Part shown: piece after piece, positions 1 through 10,926 of the stretch
Numbering within the stretch: the stretch's first letter is position 1
Layout: every line of letters starts with the position of its first letter
From: Engraulis encrasicolus
Lineage: Eukaryota; Chordata; Actinopteri; Clupeiformes; Engraulidae
Length of the DNA stretch: 64,000 bases
Reading direction: 5' to 3'
Assembly: GCF_034702125.1 (NCBI RefSeq)
Contig: NC_085868.1
Span: 22,935,776 to 22,999,775, forward strand
The notes under the pieces: model-generated
Database searches by the model: none
Told to the model about the DNA's origin: nothing
Seen by the model: only the letters and a program-made list of their open reading frames with translations
Position numbers and translations under genes: made by a program

Positions 1-280
1 CGTCATATCAGCTCACACCAATGTTTTCACAGTGTCTATCTTGTGTTTCATTTTCAAGTGTGATACTTCTGCGAGTGTGGGAAATTAGTTTTGCTCCATA
101 AACATGACCAATGGAAAAAAGGGGTTTGTTCACAATGCACAATGCCCTATTGGAGGGATAAGATATCCTTTGGTTTCAATGGAATTAAATACCCTGTCAG
201 AGACAGGAATCTGCACAGCACGACATGGTCAGCCTGGTATGCGTATCTCTGTGCCACAGCTTGTGTGACATGACAATAGC
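1..280. other. noncoding left edge
   Basis: No splice-flanked exon or conserved coding segment is visible. The only open frames are short (60 aa or less) and show no recognisable domain. The stretch runs into the CT-rich tract that follows. Confidence 0.5.
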
Positions 281-425
281 ATTCTCTCTCTCTAGCTCTG
301 TCTCTCTCTCTCTCTGTCGGTGTCCTTCTCTTTCCTTCTTTCTGACTCCATCTCTCGCTCTTGCTTCCCTGTCTGTCTATGTCTATGTCTATGTCTCTGT
401 CTCTGTCTCTGCCTCCCTCTCTCTC

Positions 426-461
<36 letters not shown>

Positions 462-463
462 CC

Positions 464-548
<85 letters not shown>

Positions 549-760
549 GCCCCCATCACTACTATTTTCTGTCTCCTTTTCCTTCTCTCTCTCATGCACA
601 CACGCTCCCTCCCTTTCCCCCTTTCTCTCAGTCTTGTTCTCTCTCTCTGCCTCTGTCCCTCTTTCCCTTTCTGCCTCCCTCTCACTCTCTGTCCTCCTCA
701 CTCTACTCCTTCCTTCTTTCTCTTTGTTCCTCTGTCTCTCTCTCTTCAACATTCACTTCC
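281..760. repeat. (CT)n-rich simple-sequence tract
   Basis: This is about 480 bp of imperfect CT dinucleotides with CCCT, TGTCTC and TCTATG variants, the purest part being about 415-545. Open frames through it on both strands are low-complexity Leu/Ser or Arg/Glu strings and are not genes. It is complementary in type to the (AG)n tract at 772-849. Confidence 0.9.
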
Positions 761-769
761 ATGCTCATT

Positions 770-771
<2 letters not shown>

Positions 772-849
<78 letters not shown>
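772..849. repeat. (AG)n microsatellite
   Basis: An almost pure AG dinucleotide run of about 39 units, followed by a decayed GA-rich stretch to about 905. With the upstream (CT)n tract it forms a long inverted pair about 230 bp apart. Confidence 0.95.
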
Positions 850-852
<3 letters not shown>

Positions 853-949
853 GGAGAGAGGGAGGAAGAGAGAAGAGAGTGAGAGAGCAAAGAGAGAGAC
901 AGAGTGAGTAGAGATGTACTGTCTCACATTTCTCTTACTGTCATGTGCA

Positions 950-976
950 CACACACACACACATGACACATGCGTG

Positions 977-1056
<80 letters not shown>
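950..1056. repeat. (CA)n microsatellite
   Basis: Two CA runs (950-963 and 979-1056) are separated by a short unique segment. Frames reading through them give poly(Thr-His) or poly(Val-Cys), which are artefacts. Confidence 0.95.
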
Positions 1057-1062
<6 letters not shown>

Positions 1063-1284
1063 CCATTCCTCCCTCCCTCTCCATGTCTGTCAGTCACGTC
1101 ATTGTGCTTCCGCACACAAAGGCGTACAATAGATCATTCTTACGAGGGGAACACGGACACCGAGATGGCTTCAGTGATACCGGCTGCCCTGGCACCAGCG
1201 CGGAAGACACACATTTATCTCACATCACTTTTTATTGTCACACAAAAACACACACACGTAACCCCAACAGAGCATGACACAAAT

Positions 1285-1287
1285 ACA

Positions 1288-1355
<68 letters not shown>

Positions 1356-1357
1356 CA
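1285..1357. repeat. (CACG)n tetranucleotide microsatellite
   Basis: About 18 units of ACGC/CACG immediately follow a shorter CA-rich segment. The tract is CpG-dense. The same CA-plus-CACG combination recurs at 15754-15890 and 52030-52060. Confidence 0.95.
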
Positions 1358-3340
1358 GGAAATATTCCGTAGTGCGGTACATAATTGATATTTATAAACA
1401 TTCGACTATTTCAAAAGTTCTTTTTCTCCCAGGAGAAAGGCAAGTGCGTGATCTCCAGGGAAACATGTTGACCCTCCCTTTCCCCCAGCCGGACGTATGT
1501 GGAGCCGAGGCCCTCTGAACAATTTGCTTTAGAAACAAACTTCACTTTTTTGAGGACATAATAAATATAATATGGTGGCAACACAATGAAAGAATGACGT
1601 TAGACCTAGTGACCGAAACAAATGTGATGAATGTGCACTGCGTAGACTTGGCTGTGGCTATAGATGAATGGATTTATGGTTGGACGGCTGAATTTGTACT
1701 TCCATAATAAATGCTTTATTTATCCTCGGGGTAAATTAAGGCAGTTTGAGGTCAGTCATTGGAAATCAGGTGATGAATGTGCCCTAGACTTGGCCATGGC
1801 TGGATGGCAGCACAGCAATGTCAAAACAGTACTGTATCAAGACAAATGAACAGGGAGCTGCATGGCCAGGCCTGTCACAACCAGGCAAGCACATTAGGCG
1901 TTTGCCAAGGGCCCCTAAGCTGAAATGTGGGCACCTAGCAATGATTGGTTATGTACTTGTATTTAAATGCCAGCAATGCCAAGCCAACTATGAAAACCTC
2001 CCTTAAATTCAAAGACCAAAAGAGTGCAATGATACTGGTATCAAAATCTCCTTGGGGGTGAGTGGGTTTGAAGGGAAAAGGGGGGGGGGCAAATTTCCTC
2101 TTTGCCTTGGGCCCCCAAATACCCTTTTCTGGATCAGCAAAGACCTGGTACATGGTAGTGGCAGCAGCCCCTCCTGTTCTCCCTATTCCATAGGAAAGTA
2201 GGGCAGGGCTGCCCTCTAGTGGTAAAACTGAGTCAACAGAAAACAACCAATGAAAATTATTATAGGCCTACGTTTCCCTGTTGACTATCATGCATTTTGG
2301 TATAGGCTATATTTTCATATGCACTAATCTGTGTATGCACATATTCATTTAAACAATTAAATTAAATACTATTATACACTGAAATGGTGTGGCTATCTCA
2401 TGGTTTTAAGTAGCCTAACCACCTTGGATGGTACACAAGCTCATTTCAGATTATGTTGGAATGAGAAAGAGATTCAGTAGTGTAGCATGATAATTAATGG
2501 CATGAAAAACACAGTACTGGCACCTGTGGCCAAATTGTTAAGGTCTTAAGTTCTATTCAACCCTTGCCACAATGTCTAAAAAACTTCAACGAAAAGTTTT
2601 AATTCCATTGAATTGGCACAACATGCACGGTCAGGTTTGTTGAAGACATACAGAAAATAGTAAGATGAATGAGCTAAAAAATGGAATTATAAGATGCCAA
2701 GGGCATAGGGAGCAAACATATTCATTTACATCTCTAAACGTGATTGTCAGTTGGCCCCTCCGGCACCTCACTTGCTGGTGATGTGATCTTGCGTGTGACA
2801 TTTCTATGTCTGGTCATCGTCCTCGTAGGAAGCTCTTGTCTTGAAGTCTTTGCTGGAGAGGTGGGGACACAGGAGTAATAGCTGAGTTCTGAGAACTCGT
2901 CGTGTCTTACCTAGGAAGTCTTGGACATGCTTAAAACATATTTTCCCCCCTTGTCCAGCACTTTTGAAACACGATTCAGTTTTTGAACTCGTTTTATGTC
3001 AACAGTCACATGGTCGTTCGTTTGCACATTGTCATTGCATAACTGCACCACTGCAACTGTCAACAGCATAATTAACCTCAGGCCACTTTGCATCGATGAT
3101 AAATGCGAAATAATGGATAAAGTTGAACAATAATCAAGTTTTTGTTTAGTCTAATTAGTACAAAAAAACAGTGTTGATTGATATAACTCGTTAAGAGAAG
3201 AATTTAACTCCATTCAAATAATATTCGGTCTCAATCAAAAATATTACTAATTTTTACTTTTTGTTCAGTGTCACATTTTCAGAGTTTATTATCTTCAATA
3301 CTGTGTAAACATTAAGAGCTGCTAAGTTGAAATTATACTG
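1358..3340. other. noncoding interval, repeat debris
   Basis: No gene is recognisable. Around 1620-1660 and 1766-1806 there are two diverged direct copies of a segment reading GATGAATGTGC...TAGACTTGGC, a small local duplication. A segment rich in GGGCCC-type runs (about 1900-2200) resembles the decayed MITEs at 10686-10845 and 50614-50881 in composition. Confidence 0.4.
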
Positions 3341-3348
3341 ACACCAGC

Positions 3349-3576
3349 CAGGGCTGACCTGGAGGAGAAATAGGGCCCGGGCACTTTTGGATTAAAGGGA
3401 GCCCTCATAATTAGCAGCGCAGAACTGACTCACCGGTGGGCCCCACACCCTCGTGGGCCCCAATTTTCAGAAGTGTAAAAAACTTCTTTTTTTCCCACAT
3501 TTCTGAAAATAGGGGCCCATGAGGGTGCGGGCCCACCGGTAAATGCCCGCTATGCCGGATGGACAGTCCAGCCCTG
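3349..3576. mobile_element. nonautonomous hAT-like element with inner palindrome
   Basis: The termini are CAGGGCTGACC on the left and CCAGCCCTG on the right. They are flanked by the 8-bp near-duplicate ACACCAGC / CCACCAGC (3341-3348, 3577-3584), the target-duplication length of hAT transposons. Inside, 3431-3475 and 3500-3541 are inverted copies of each other around a T-rich loop. There is no transposase. Confidence 0.75.
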
Positions 3577-3584
3577 CCACCAGC

Positions 3585-4186
3585 AGAATTTTCCCCTGAC
3601 CCCATGTAAATGTAATTGGACTCTCCACAGCGCTGTTAATACTTTATTTGGATTCGTATATGTTCATTCTGAAGCATTGACACCGTGGTTCATACTGTGC
3701 AGTTTGTATAATGCATTTGGAAATTTCAAGAAATGAGTGTGTGTTTAAAACCATATCATAATAATTTCAGTTTGTTTGTTTGTTTTCAACTAGATTTTTT
3801 GTGAGTAGGCACTATAGACGTACTCGATAGACACAGAATGTACAACAGACACACCCCCCGAGTCCATTAAATCATAACTGCATAACGTCATGCTTCTGAC
3901 CCCTCTGCACTCTCCCTCTCTCTGCATGTCCACCTGTTGTGTTTGTGTTGTGTCCAAGTGGTTTCCGACCAGCGGAGGCACAATAAGTCCCGTTCACCCT
4001 GCCTGCGTGCATGCAAGTTGCCCAAGCTGCTGTCGAGGGAGGATCGGGACACATGACTGTGTTTACACTTTGCGGCAACATGTTCGTGTTGTGCAACGTC
4101 AAGACCTCTGCTCTGCTCAAGGGGTACAACGCAGGCTAGAATTGCATGATACACTGGCGGTTAGCAGCTTTTAAGTGTGTATATCA
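3585..4186. other. noncoding interval
   Basis: Several overlapping frames of 63-94 aa cross 3790-4174 on both strands. None carries a recognisable domain, and they mutually overlap, so I do not call a gene. Confidence 0.4.
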
Positions 4187-4419
4187 AGAGCTCTTTTCCA
4201 AAACGCTATATCCACCATTTTTGACTTTTGCATTTTAATATCGGAATTGACTGAAGAAGTCCTATAATCTATGTGTGAATTCTTGCCATTCTCAGAGCAT
4301 ACTTTTTAAACCTCTATAAAATGCATTTTGCAATGCAATTCAATGGAAAGCCCAATACAAAAATGTCCTTTTCCCAACATTCTATAAAATGGATATATCT
4401 CATTTTGGAAAAGAGCTCT
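4187..4419. mobile_element. MITE with about 27-bp inverted termini
   Basis: The left end AGAGCTCTTTTCCAAAACG...TATATCCA is mirrored by the right end TGGATATATC...TTTTGGAAAAGAGCTCT. The interior is AT-rich and noncoding. A flanking duplication longer than 2-3 bp is not evident, so the superfamily is not assigned. Confidence 0.75.
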
Positions 4420-5187
4420 TCATATGAATATAAGTATATATAGAGAGATAATAATATAAGACAGGGTTATAAAGAGTGTACATGAGTGTAAAAAAGTTTA
4501 GTTGTGAGAAACTGGATTTGATTTTGGAGTTTCAAGTCCAGAATTAGAATCCTCACAGACACATTGGTCATGTGCTCCATTATGCACAATAACAAAATCC
4601 AATGTTATACACAGGCAAATGTGTTCATGTTCCTGTTAATGGATATGAATATGAGAGCATTGTGAAAATGTAAAATCACTTGCAAAATATCTGGTTGATG
4701 AAATAAATGAAATATTTTTTGTTGATCAACTAAAATAAAATTAATGCGCAAGTACACATTGTATGTCACTGGGAAGACAAAAAGGAGTTTACTGAGAACA
4801 TCAGACTCAGAACATCAGATCTTAAACGACATTAGATTAATAAGTCACATACTAAACCAGCCCAATGTAAACCTGCTGGTGCAGGTGAGCTAAAGAAACA
4901 GTCAAAAAGGAACAAGAGGCATATGACAGCAAAATGCATAATCCACAAACAGGTCCAATTAGTCTATCTATTTTCATTGTTCCAGTTACATATTTGTCCT
5001 CATAGCAGACCGGTACAAAAAGTAAACAAACAAACCACAGTTACGTAGGAGCTTGTTGCAACATGTTGGTGTCCCGCCAGGAAAATGCGAGGTGTCTGGG
5101 AGGCCATTCTGTCACATGGTGGTGTTTAGCTTGTCTGCTTTGATTTGTTTCCCCCCTGTATATTTCTCACACACAAGGTAGAACCGT
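4420..5187. other. noncoding interval
   Basis: AT-rich single-copy-looking sequence. I see no exon, RNA gene or clear repeat. Confidence 0.4.
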
Positions 5188-5203
5188 GTGTGTGCATGTG
5201 CGC

Positions 5204-5301
<98 letters not shown>

Positions 5302-5315
5302 ATGCGTGCGTGCGT

Positions 5316-5352
<37 letters not shown>
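5188..5352. repeat. (TG)n/(TGCG)n compound microsatellite
   Basis: Pure TG units from about 5208, a TGCG stretch at about 5283-5317, then TG again. It ends about 185 bp upstream of the TATA box of the MuRF-type gene, so length changes here alter promoter-proximal sequence. Confidence 0.95.
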
Positions 5353-5353
<1 letters not shown>

Positions 5354-5522
5354 GGTTGTGGGGTACTTGCTATGTTGGGCATATGACTTGCCCGGGCAAG
5401 GTGGGTGGGTGTTGTTGGTTTGGTAGGAGGGGGCGACCGGCTCTTCTTCTCCGAATCGAGACGGACAAACAAGTGGTGGGAGGACTCGTGTGTGTGCCGG
5501 CCGTTGGCGGTGTCGCGTTTCA

Positions 5523-5544
5523 CAGCTGGCTGCTGACTATAAAT
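5523..5544 (+). promoter_or_regulatory. E-box plus TATA box of the MuRF-type gene
   Basis: CAGCTG at 5523-5528 is an E-box of the type bound by myogenic bHLH factors, and CTATAAAT at 5537-5544 is a good TATA box. Transcription would start near 5570, giving a 5' leader of about 220 nt that contains a (CCAA)n run at 5727-5762. The muscle link is inferred from the family of the downstream gene. Confidence 0.6.
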
Positions 5545-5792
5545 GCGTCCGCCAGCCCCCGTGCACGGGCAGATCAAAATAAACCTTTGAAACGAGCAGA
5601 GCTTAAAAGAAGAAGTGATATAGAAGCAGTGGAGAAAAGACAAACATACTCCTACTGAGCGGAGGAGCTGCAACCGAAAAACTAAACCAGCCTGGTTTTA
5701 CAAGCCTACACTGACCACACCACCCCCAGCCAACCAACCAACCAACCAACCAACCAACCAACGAAACCGGGAAGAACAAGAACAAGCGAAGC

Positions 5793-6875
5793 ATGGAAAT
5801 TCAAACGAGTCAGATGGTGCGACCTCCGAGCCCCATGGAGAGCCTGGAGAAGCAGCTGAGCTGCCCCATCTGCCTGGACATGTTCACTAAGCCCGTGGTC
5901 ATCCTGCCCTGCCAGCACAACCTGTGCCGCAGCTGCGCCAACGACCTCTACGACTCCCAGAACCCCTACCACTACTCGGGCGGCATCTTCCGCTGCCCCA
6001 CCTGCCGGCACGAGGTGTGCCTGGACCGCCACGGCGTCTACGGCCTGCAGCGCAACCTGCTGGTGGAGAACATCATCGACATCTACAAGCAGCAGCTGGA
6101 GAACAGCAGCAATGGCAATGGCAACAACAGCAGCGGCGACGAGAACGAGGCCCCGCTGAAGGCCAAGGACGCCAAGACGCCCATGTGCCAGGAGCACGAG
6201 GAGGAGCACATCAACATCTACTGCCTCACCTGCCAGACGCCCACCTGCTCCATGTGCAAGGTGTTCGGCCAGCACAAGGACTGCGAGGTGACCATGCTGG
6301 AGACGGTGTACGACGGCCAGAAGACGGAGCTGAGGAACGCCGTGGACCTGCTGGCGGCCGGCAACAGCTACCTGCAGGCCTCGCTCACCCAGATGGACGA
6401 CACCTGCAAGACGGTCGGCGAGAACGCCGAGCTGCAGAAGCGGCTGCTCGGGGAGAAGTTCGACCTGCTCTACGCCATCATGGAGGAGCGCAAGGCCGAG
6501 CTGCAGGACAAGATCCAGCAGGAGCAGGACGAGAAGGTGGCCATGCTCAGGTCGCTGGTGGAGCAGTACAAGCAGCAGCTGGAGGCCAGCACCCGGCTCA
6601 TGGATACGGCCTCCCAGTGCATGAACAACAGCAGCGTTGCCGAGTTCCTGGTCTCCGCCAAGCAGCTCATCACGGACGCCAAGGACACGGCCAAGAAGTC
6701 CCTGCTGGAGAGGCCGGAGGCCGGCTTCGTGAAGATGGACCACTTCACGTTGTACACCGACGACGTGGAGGTGCTCCTCGCACAGCTGGACTTTGATGGC
6801 ATTGATGAGGAGGAGTTCGAGGAGACAAAGGAGAGGTTGGACGAGGAGGAGGAGGAGGAGGAAGAGGAAGAGTAG
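5793..6875 (+). CDS. trim63-like: MuRF-type RING E3 ubiquitin ligase (TRIM63/TRIM55/TRIM54 family), intronless
   Basis: The 360-aa single-exon protein is close in length to human MuRF1 (about 353 aa). A C3HC4 RING finger uses C24, C27, C39, H41, C44, C47, C67 and C70. The MuRF-specific conserved segment (about 72-100) contains RHGVYGLQRNLLVENIIDIY. A B-box 2 zinc finger spans about 131-170 (C131, H134, C143, C146, C151, C154, H160). A coiled coil (about 175-295) and a COS-box-like segment follow, and a poly-Glu tail starts at about 336. Family members ubiquitinate sarcomeric proteins and associate with M-line titin or microtubules in striated muscle. I chose the first ATG, 5793, because the family starts a short way before MEN/SLEKQL, as here. 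Codon use is strongly G/C-ending, unlike the AT-rich surroundings. Human MuRF genes are multi-exon, so an intronless copy suggests a retroposed or teleost-specific paralogue (possibly the gene called trim101 in zebrafish, from memory only). The family is certain; which paralogue it is remains open. Confidence 0.93.
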   Translation: MEIQTSQMVRPPSPMESLEKQLSCPICLDMFTKPVVILPCQHNLCRSCANDLYDSQNPYHYSGGIFRCPTCRHEVCLDRHGVYGLQRNLLVENIIDIYKQQLENSSNGNGNNSSGDENEAPLKAKDAKTPMCQEHEEEHINIYCLTCQTPTCSMCKVFGQHKDCEVTMLETVYDGQKTELRNAVDLLAAGNSYLQASLTQMDDTCKTVGENAELQKRLLGEKFDLLYAIMEERKAELQDKIQQEQDEKVAMLRSLVEQYKQQLEASTRLMDTASQCMNNSSVAEFLVSAKQLITDAKDTAKKSLLERPEAGFVKMDHFTLYTDDVEVLLAQLDFDGIDEEEFEETKERLDEEEEEEEEEE

Positions 6876-7445
6876 GACTAAAAAAGAGGCAAAGACTTTA
6901 TTTGTTAGACATGGACTTCGTTTTGGGATGAATTGAAACACACACTCACTCGCACTCACATGTACCTACTGTACGCAAAGAGACACTGATATTATACTAC
7001 TGACACAAAATACCATCCAAGCTGCTTTGATGGAATTATGGCATTTGAGGAAGGAAAGGACTGGAGACTTTGAAATGTGCAATCTTATTACTGCAGCCTT
7101 TACACAAATGAAATGCACGTTTTTCTACTTCTACTTCTACTTTTTGAATTTTGTACTTTTGTACTCAATGCAATGTGTTTATGTTTATATTGTACTATTT
7201 TTGATATCTTCAGTGTCAGATATCTCTAGATGATGATATAAACACTTGAATATTTTCATTTTGTTTCTCCTTTGATTAGATAAAGTCTAGTCAGATAGGT
7301 TCGATATATAGAAAAATATAGATGTTTGATAGTCTGTCTACTCGCTTGAATACTTGAAACAGTACATGCACTTGATTGTTCAAAATGATGACAAAAATAT
7401 TTCATTGGAAAATTCAGTGGAATAAAATGAAATGAAAAATATCCC
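6876..7445 (+). other. 3' UTR of the MuRF-type gene
   Basis: AT-rich sequence follows the stop codon (TAG, 6873-6875) up to a canonical AATAAA at 7421-7426. No other gene lies here. The length of about 560 nt is ordinary. Confidence 0.6.
7421..7426 (+). terminator. poly(A) signal AATAAA
   Basis: This is the first canonical AATAAA downstream of the MuRF-type stop codon, in AT-rich sequence, with T-rich sequence following at about 7445-7470. Confidence 0.6.
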
Positions 7446-7814
7446 TTTTATGGTTTCTTCTTCTCAATTATTATTCCCATCATAATTAAAAGACCCGAGA
7501 ATTTAAGACCACAGTCTGACAAAGATCTCAGAGAGACCAGAGTGGGTATTTATTTATATATATCCTACAGTAGGTCGGGGTATGCATGGAGCGTGCCCTA
7601 ACTTAGAGCTGCGATGGTGCTGTTTGCTGTTGAAAAGGCGGGGGCTATTTTTGACAGGGTGAGAATGAGAGAAGCAATGGCACTCCAGGAATAGACAGCA
7701 GGCAAGAGCAGTGGGGGCCTCAGGTTTCCATGGCTGACCCAGCAGCAGCACCAGCAGCACCACCACTTCACTTCACGAGCACAGCTGCTGTCTGGCATGC
7801 CGGGCCAAAACGAC

Positions 7815-8205
7815 GACCCGTGTGGAGGAGAGGAAGAGGAGGTGGGGGGAGGTGGTGGAGGAGGGGGACTTGCAGAGCCATGTGGAGGAAGATGAGGTGA
7901 GGAGAGGTGGTGGAGAACTTGCAGCCTCATGTGGAAGAGGAGGAAGAGGGCATTGTGGTGGGGAGAGGTGGAGGAAGAGGACTTGCAAACCCCTGTGGAA
8001 GAAGAGGAGGAGGGCATTGTCGGGGGAAGTGGTGGAGGAGGAGGACTTGAAGACCCCTGTGGAGGCAGAGGAGGTGGGGGGAAGAGGTGAAGGAGGAGGA
8101 CTTGAAGACCCCTGTGGAGGCAGAGGAGGTGGGGGGAAGAGGTGAAGGAGGAGGACTCGCAGAGGAAGAGTTGAGGGGAAGAGGTGGAGAAAGAGGAGAA
8201 GGGGG
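7815..8205. repeat. purine-rich (GGA-type) minisatellite
   Basis: Tandem units of about 50-60 bp share the core GAGGAGGACTTG(A/C)AGA and CCCTGTGG. The last units (about 8035-8150) are almost identical. The + strand is overwhelmingly purine with many GGGG/GGA runs. Frames through it on both strands stay open only because of the repeat. Confidence 0.85.
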
Positions 8206-9185
8206 TCAGACAACAGCCGTGTAGCCGGGACACAGAGGGAAAGTCCAGTTTGGTCATTACAGTTACACTGGGATTTGTCTATGCACTTTATTTTCTATTG
8301 GGAGCATGGGTGACCTACTTTTTAAATCCTACACATGTACAGTATATAATATATCATCCAGAGTTGGACTCCTGACCCTGGGGTCAGAACATAAAATAGG
8401 TCCGGCTATGAATTTATTCTACCTTGCTCAATAAACCTTCTAGAGTAGAGAGTAACTTGTATTAAACCCAATTTAGCATGTGTTGATGAGTCAATTGGTG
8501 AAACACCTGTTTTAAGGGTATATGGGTAGATCCAGTACATGCCATAACTCTATCTGCTGTTCTGAAGCTGTGCTGTCCATCACAGCTGTTATATAATCAG
8601 TCCCCTAGCACTGGTTGAAGACCATGCTCAACACTATTCCCAACAGCAACCACGAGCCATGTCATTCAACATGAGTGACGAGGGGGGAAATCTAGACGAG
8701 GGACCATAGATACACTTTAAAACCTTGTGGGAAGCCTTTCTATTGGTACTGAATCTGTTATAGGCCTACATGGGTTAGCTCATGTAATGACTTTGATTAC
8801 TCTGAAATCAGTTGTCATAAAAAGTGTTGCTTAGAACATTAGAACAACCCTATAAACTAATAGGAACCAACATGCTGCAAAGATTTGGTTCACATGGATT
8901 GCTTTTCTGGCTCAATATAATGATCATACTTGAACATAGTATAAAATCTTGAAAGATAAAGCAGGAATGTATAAAAAGAAAAAGAAAAAAGGTAAAACAA
9001 GATTCGTGATGCTACATGGATGGTTGCTTTATCTTTTGGCAGTTAACAATGCAGTGATCTTTAGTTTAAACCAGTACAGCAGTATAGGTAAGGCCCATCC
9101 ACTGATAAATGAGTTTATAGGTGAGTTGGCCAGACCAACACTAGCACAGTATTGACCTATTATGATAGCCAGGCTTTCTAATCAG
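8206..9185. other. noncoding interval
   Basis: No exon or conserved protein segment seen. There are short A-rich runs only (for example 8968-8992). Confidence 0.4.
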
Positions 9186-9480
9186 CACTTTTGACAGTCG
9201 ACATTTGTCCATACGCATTTGTCCATATCCGTGCACTACAATCTAATTAAAACCTCACGTGTTGCTTTTTGCTGCGTCACATTTAGAGTCTGATTAGAAA
9301 CGCATACTCCACAGTCGTCGCCATCTGTCTGTAAAGGCTGACCAACTAAGATAGAAGATTTCATCATCTATGTAATTCTAGTGGGGAGCTGTTTTTATCT
9401 TATATCCATGGTGAATGAAGCACCATGAATGAGTCCTCCTTTCTTTTCTGTTGTGGCCTAGCTGGACTAGCTGATCAGGG
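9186..9480 (+). repeat. local duplication module B, copy 1
   Basis: It starts ACAGTCGAC and runs through TGCACTA, ATCTAATT, GCTGCGTCACAT, CATACTCC, GGGAGCTGTTT and TCTTATATC. The same landmarks recur in the same order at 10927-11210, with enough divergence to show that the duplication is old. Noncoding. Confidence 0.75.
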
Positions 9481-9735
9481 GGAAATATTAAATATTCAGT
9501 TAAAATCTTGACTCTGCTTTTGTCATTGTTCTTGATTGAAACGCATGAGAAATAAGCTCCAATTGTTTCTTGCCCAATATCAATTCGATCTAAGTTGAAT
9601 TTCAGGTCTTTTTGAAAATGTTATCCTGAGCAGGAGTCAATTGCTCCTTGATTATTCTGATAGGCAAAGGTAAAAATGACGAGCAGTAGCATTTAAAACT
9701 GCGGTCTCCTCCACCCATAATATAAATCAGATCTT

Positions 9736-9816
9736 AACTTGACTTGTCCCCTCTAATGGGCATTGCAATTCGGGTGTCATTTTACAGCACGGTTGCACGA
9801 TGAACCCAGTGGCCAA
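9736..9816 (+). repeat. local duplication module A, partial copy
   Basis: Reads ACTTGACTTGTCC...ATGGGCATTGC...GGGTGTCAT...GATGAACCCAGTGGCC, matching the 3' half of the module at 13188-13340 almost throughout. Confidence 0.75.
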
Positions 9817-10261
9817 GGAAGGCAGGGCTAAAGTTTGACCACTGAGACCATTACCAAGTTGTTCTGCTGAAAGGTGCAAAAAACTATAATGATGAAAAAA
9901 AAAACATATAATATTTTTAATTTTGCAGTGTTAGTTCACCTTAGGCAATGTCACAACCCTTGATTTACTTTTGCACTTAGACATTGATGTTCTTCTGATG
10001 GGTCAGCTGAATTAACACTACATTAACTCTGCATTTACTAGCCTATCGATTCTGGGCCCAGTGAATTGGTTGTCAGAGAGGTCTACATATTGGAGGGCTG
10101 CAGCATCTTCGAGCAGAGCCATTACACATAGGCACGATTTAACAGGGAAGTCTTCCTTTGCCATTTAAAGTTGTCAATGGATTGGTATCCGCTGTTGCTT
10201 TGCTAGTAGGGCATACCATATGATTCTCAGAAGTCTGACATTGTGTTAAAAATGGACACCG

Positions 10262-10390
10262 GGGTGGTAAACAGTGACATTTTTCACATTCTGTTCTTCT
10301 CAGCAGCCCATATGAAAGCTCGCTTGACCTGTCCACTTTAGATGGACCATTTTGGTGTCACGTAGCCGTGTGTTATAACCGGAGCTGAAC
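10262..10390 (+). repeat. local duplication module A, copy
   Basis: GGTGGTAAACAGTGACATTTTTCACATTC, TTCTTCTCAG, CATATGAAAGCT, GTCCACTTTAGATGGACCATT and TGGTGTCACGT follow the same order as in the copies at 12244 and 13188. Function unknown. Confidence 0.8.
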
Positions 10391-10685
10391 TAGGACAAAA
10401 TATCAGGCCGGGCGTTTTCAGCCAAGATCGGTCTACCAGGCATTAAAGGGAGACAACGAGGCCTTTAGTCATCTATTACATGTATTTTGAATACAACAGC
10501 GAAAATGAATACTAAATCTGACTCAGAGAGGTCAGCTATGGCGACTTGAGGACTGATACCACCACATTGAGGGGAGGACCATGCCAAAATCATCAACAGT
10601 CCATCGGGGAAATGCCCATATGCCTTATGGCCTGATGGCCAGCCCAGCCATGGCCATAATGAGCCCATTTGCCTTCTGTTCAACC

Positions 10686-10845
10686 CAGTGGCGGAACACT
10701 TGCACATAGGGCCCCAGGGCAAGACACTGATAGGGACCCACATACGGCCTGCCATGGTCACAATAGGTCCCCCGAGACCAATACAGGAGGGCCCTGGGCC
10801 CAGGGGCAAATGCCCTGTTTGCACCCCCCTATAGCTCCGCCGCTG
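10686..10845. mobile_element. short MITE with CAGTGGCGGA termini
   Basis: The left end CAGTGGCGGAAC and right end GCTCCGCCGCTG are inverted repeats, and the interior is rich in GGGCCC runs. The flanking 8-mers GTTCAACC and TCCAAACC match only partly, so the target duplication is uncertain. It sits between duplicated modules A and B. Confidence 0.65.
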
Positions 10846-10926
10846 TCCAAACCAAGCAGAACAAGCAAACCAGAATGAACCAATGTGAAATTATCTTGTC
10901 GAGTTGGTTGTAAGCAGTAATTTTTC

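Noticed and set aside
147..911. Ser/Leu-rich and Arg/Glu-rich open frames across the CT/AG tracts
   Set aside because: Dinucleotide repeats without stop codons in several frames at once; not coding.
3790..4174. Cluster of overlapping 63-94-codon frames on both strands
   Set aside because: They exclude each other, and have no domain, no splice-site support and no upstream signals.
5924..6796. 290-codon Pro/Arg/Gly-rich open frame in a second + frame of the MuRF gene
   Set aside because: A shadow of the same GC-rich coding sequence. Low complexity with no known domain.
5706..6959. 417-codon open frame on the minus strand opposite the MuRF gene
   Set aside because: It is the mirror of a G/C-ending-codon gene. 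The product is Leu/Val-rich with no domain, while the + strand has an intact RING/B-box protein.
7822..8257. Glu/Gly/Arg-rich (+) and Pro/Ser-rich (-) open frames
   Set aside because: Generated by the purine minisatellite; all frames open because of repeat composition.
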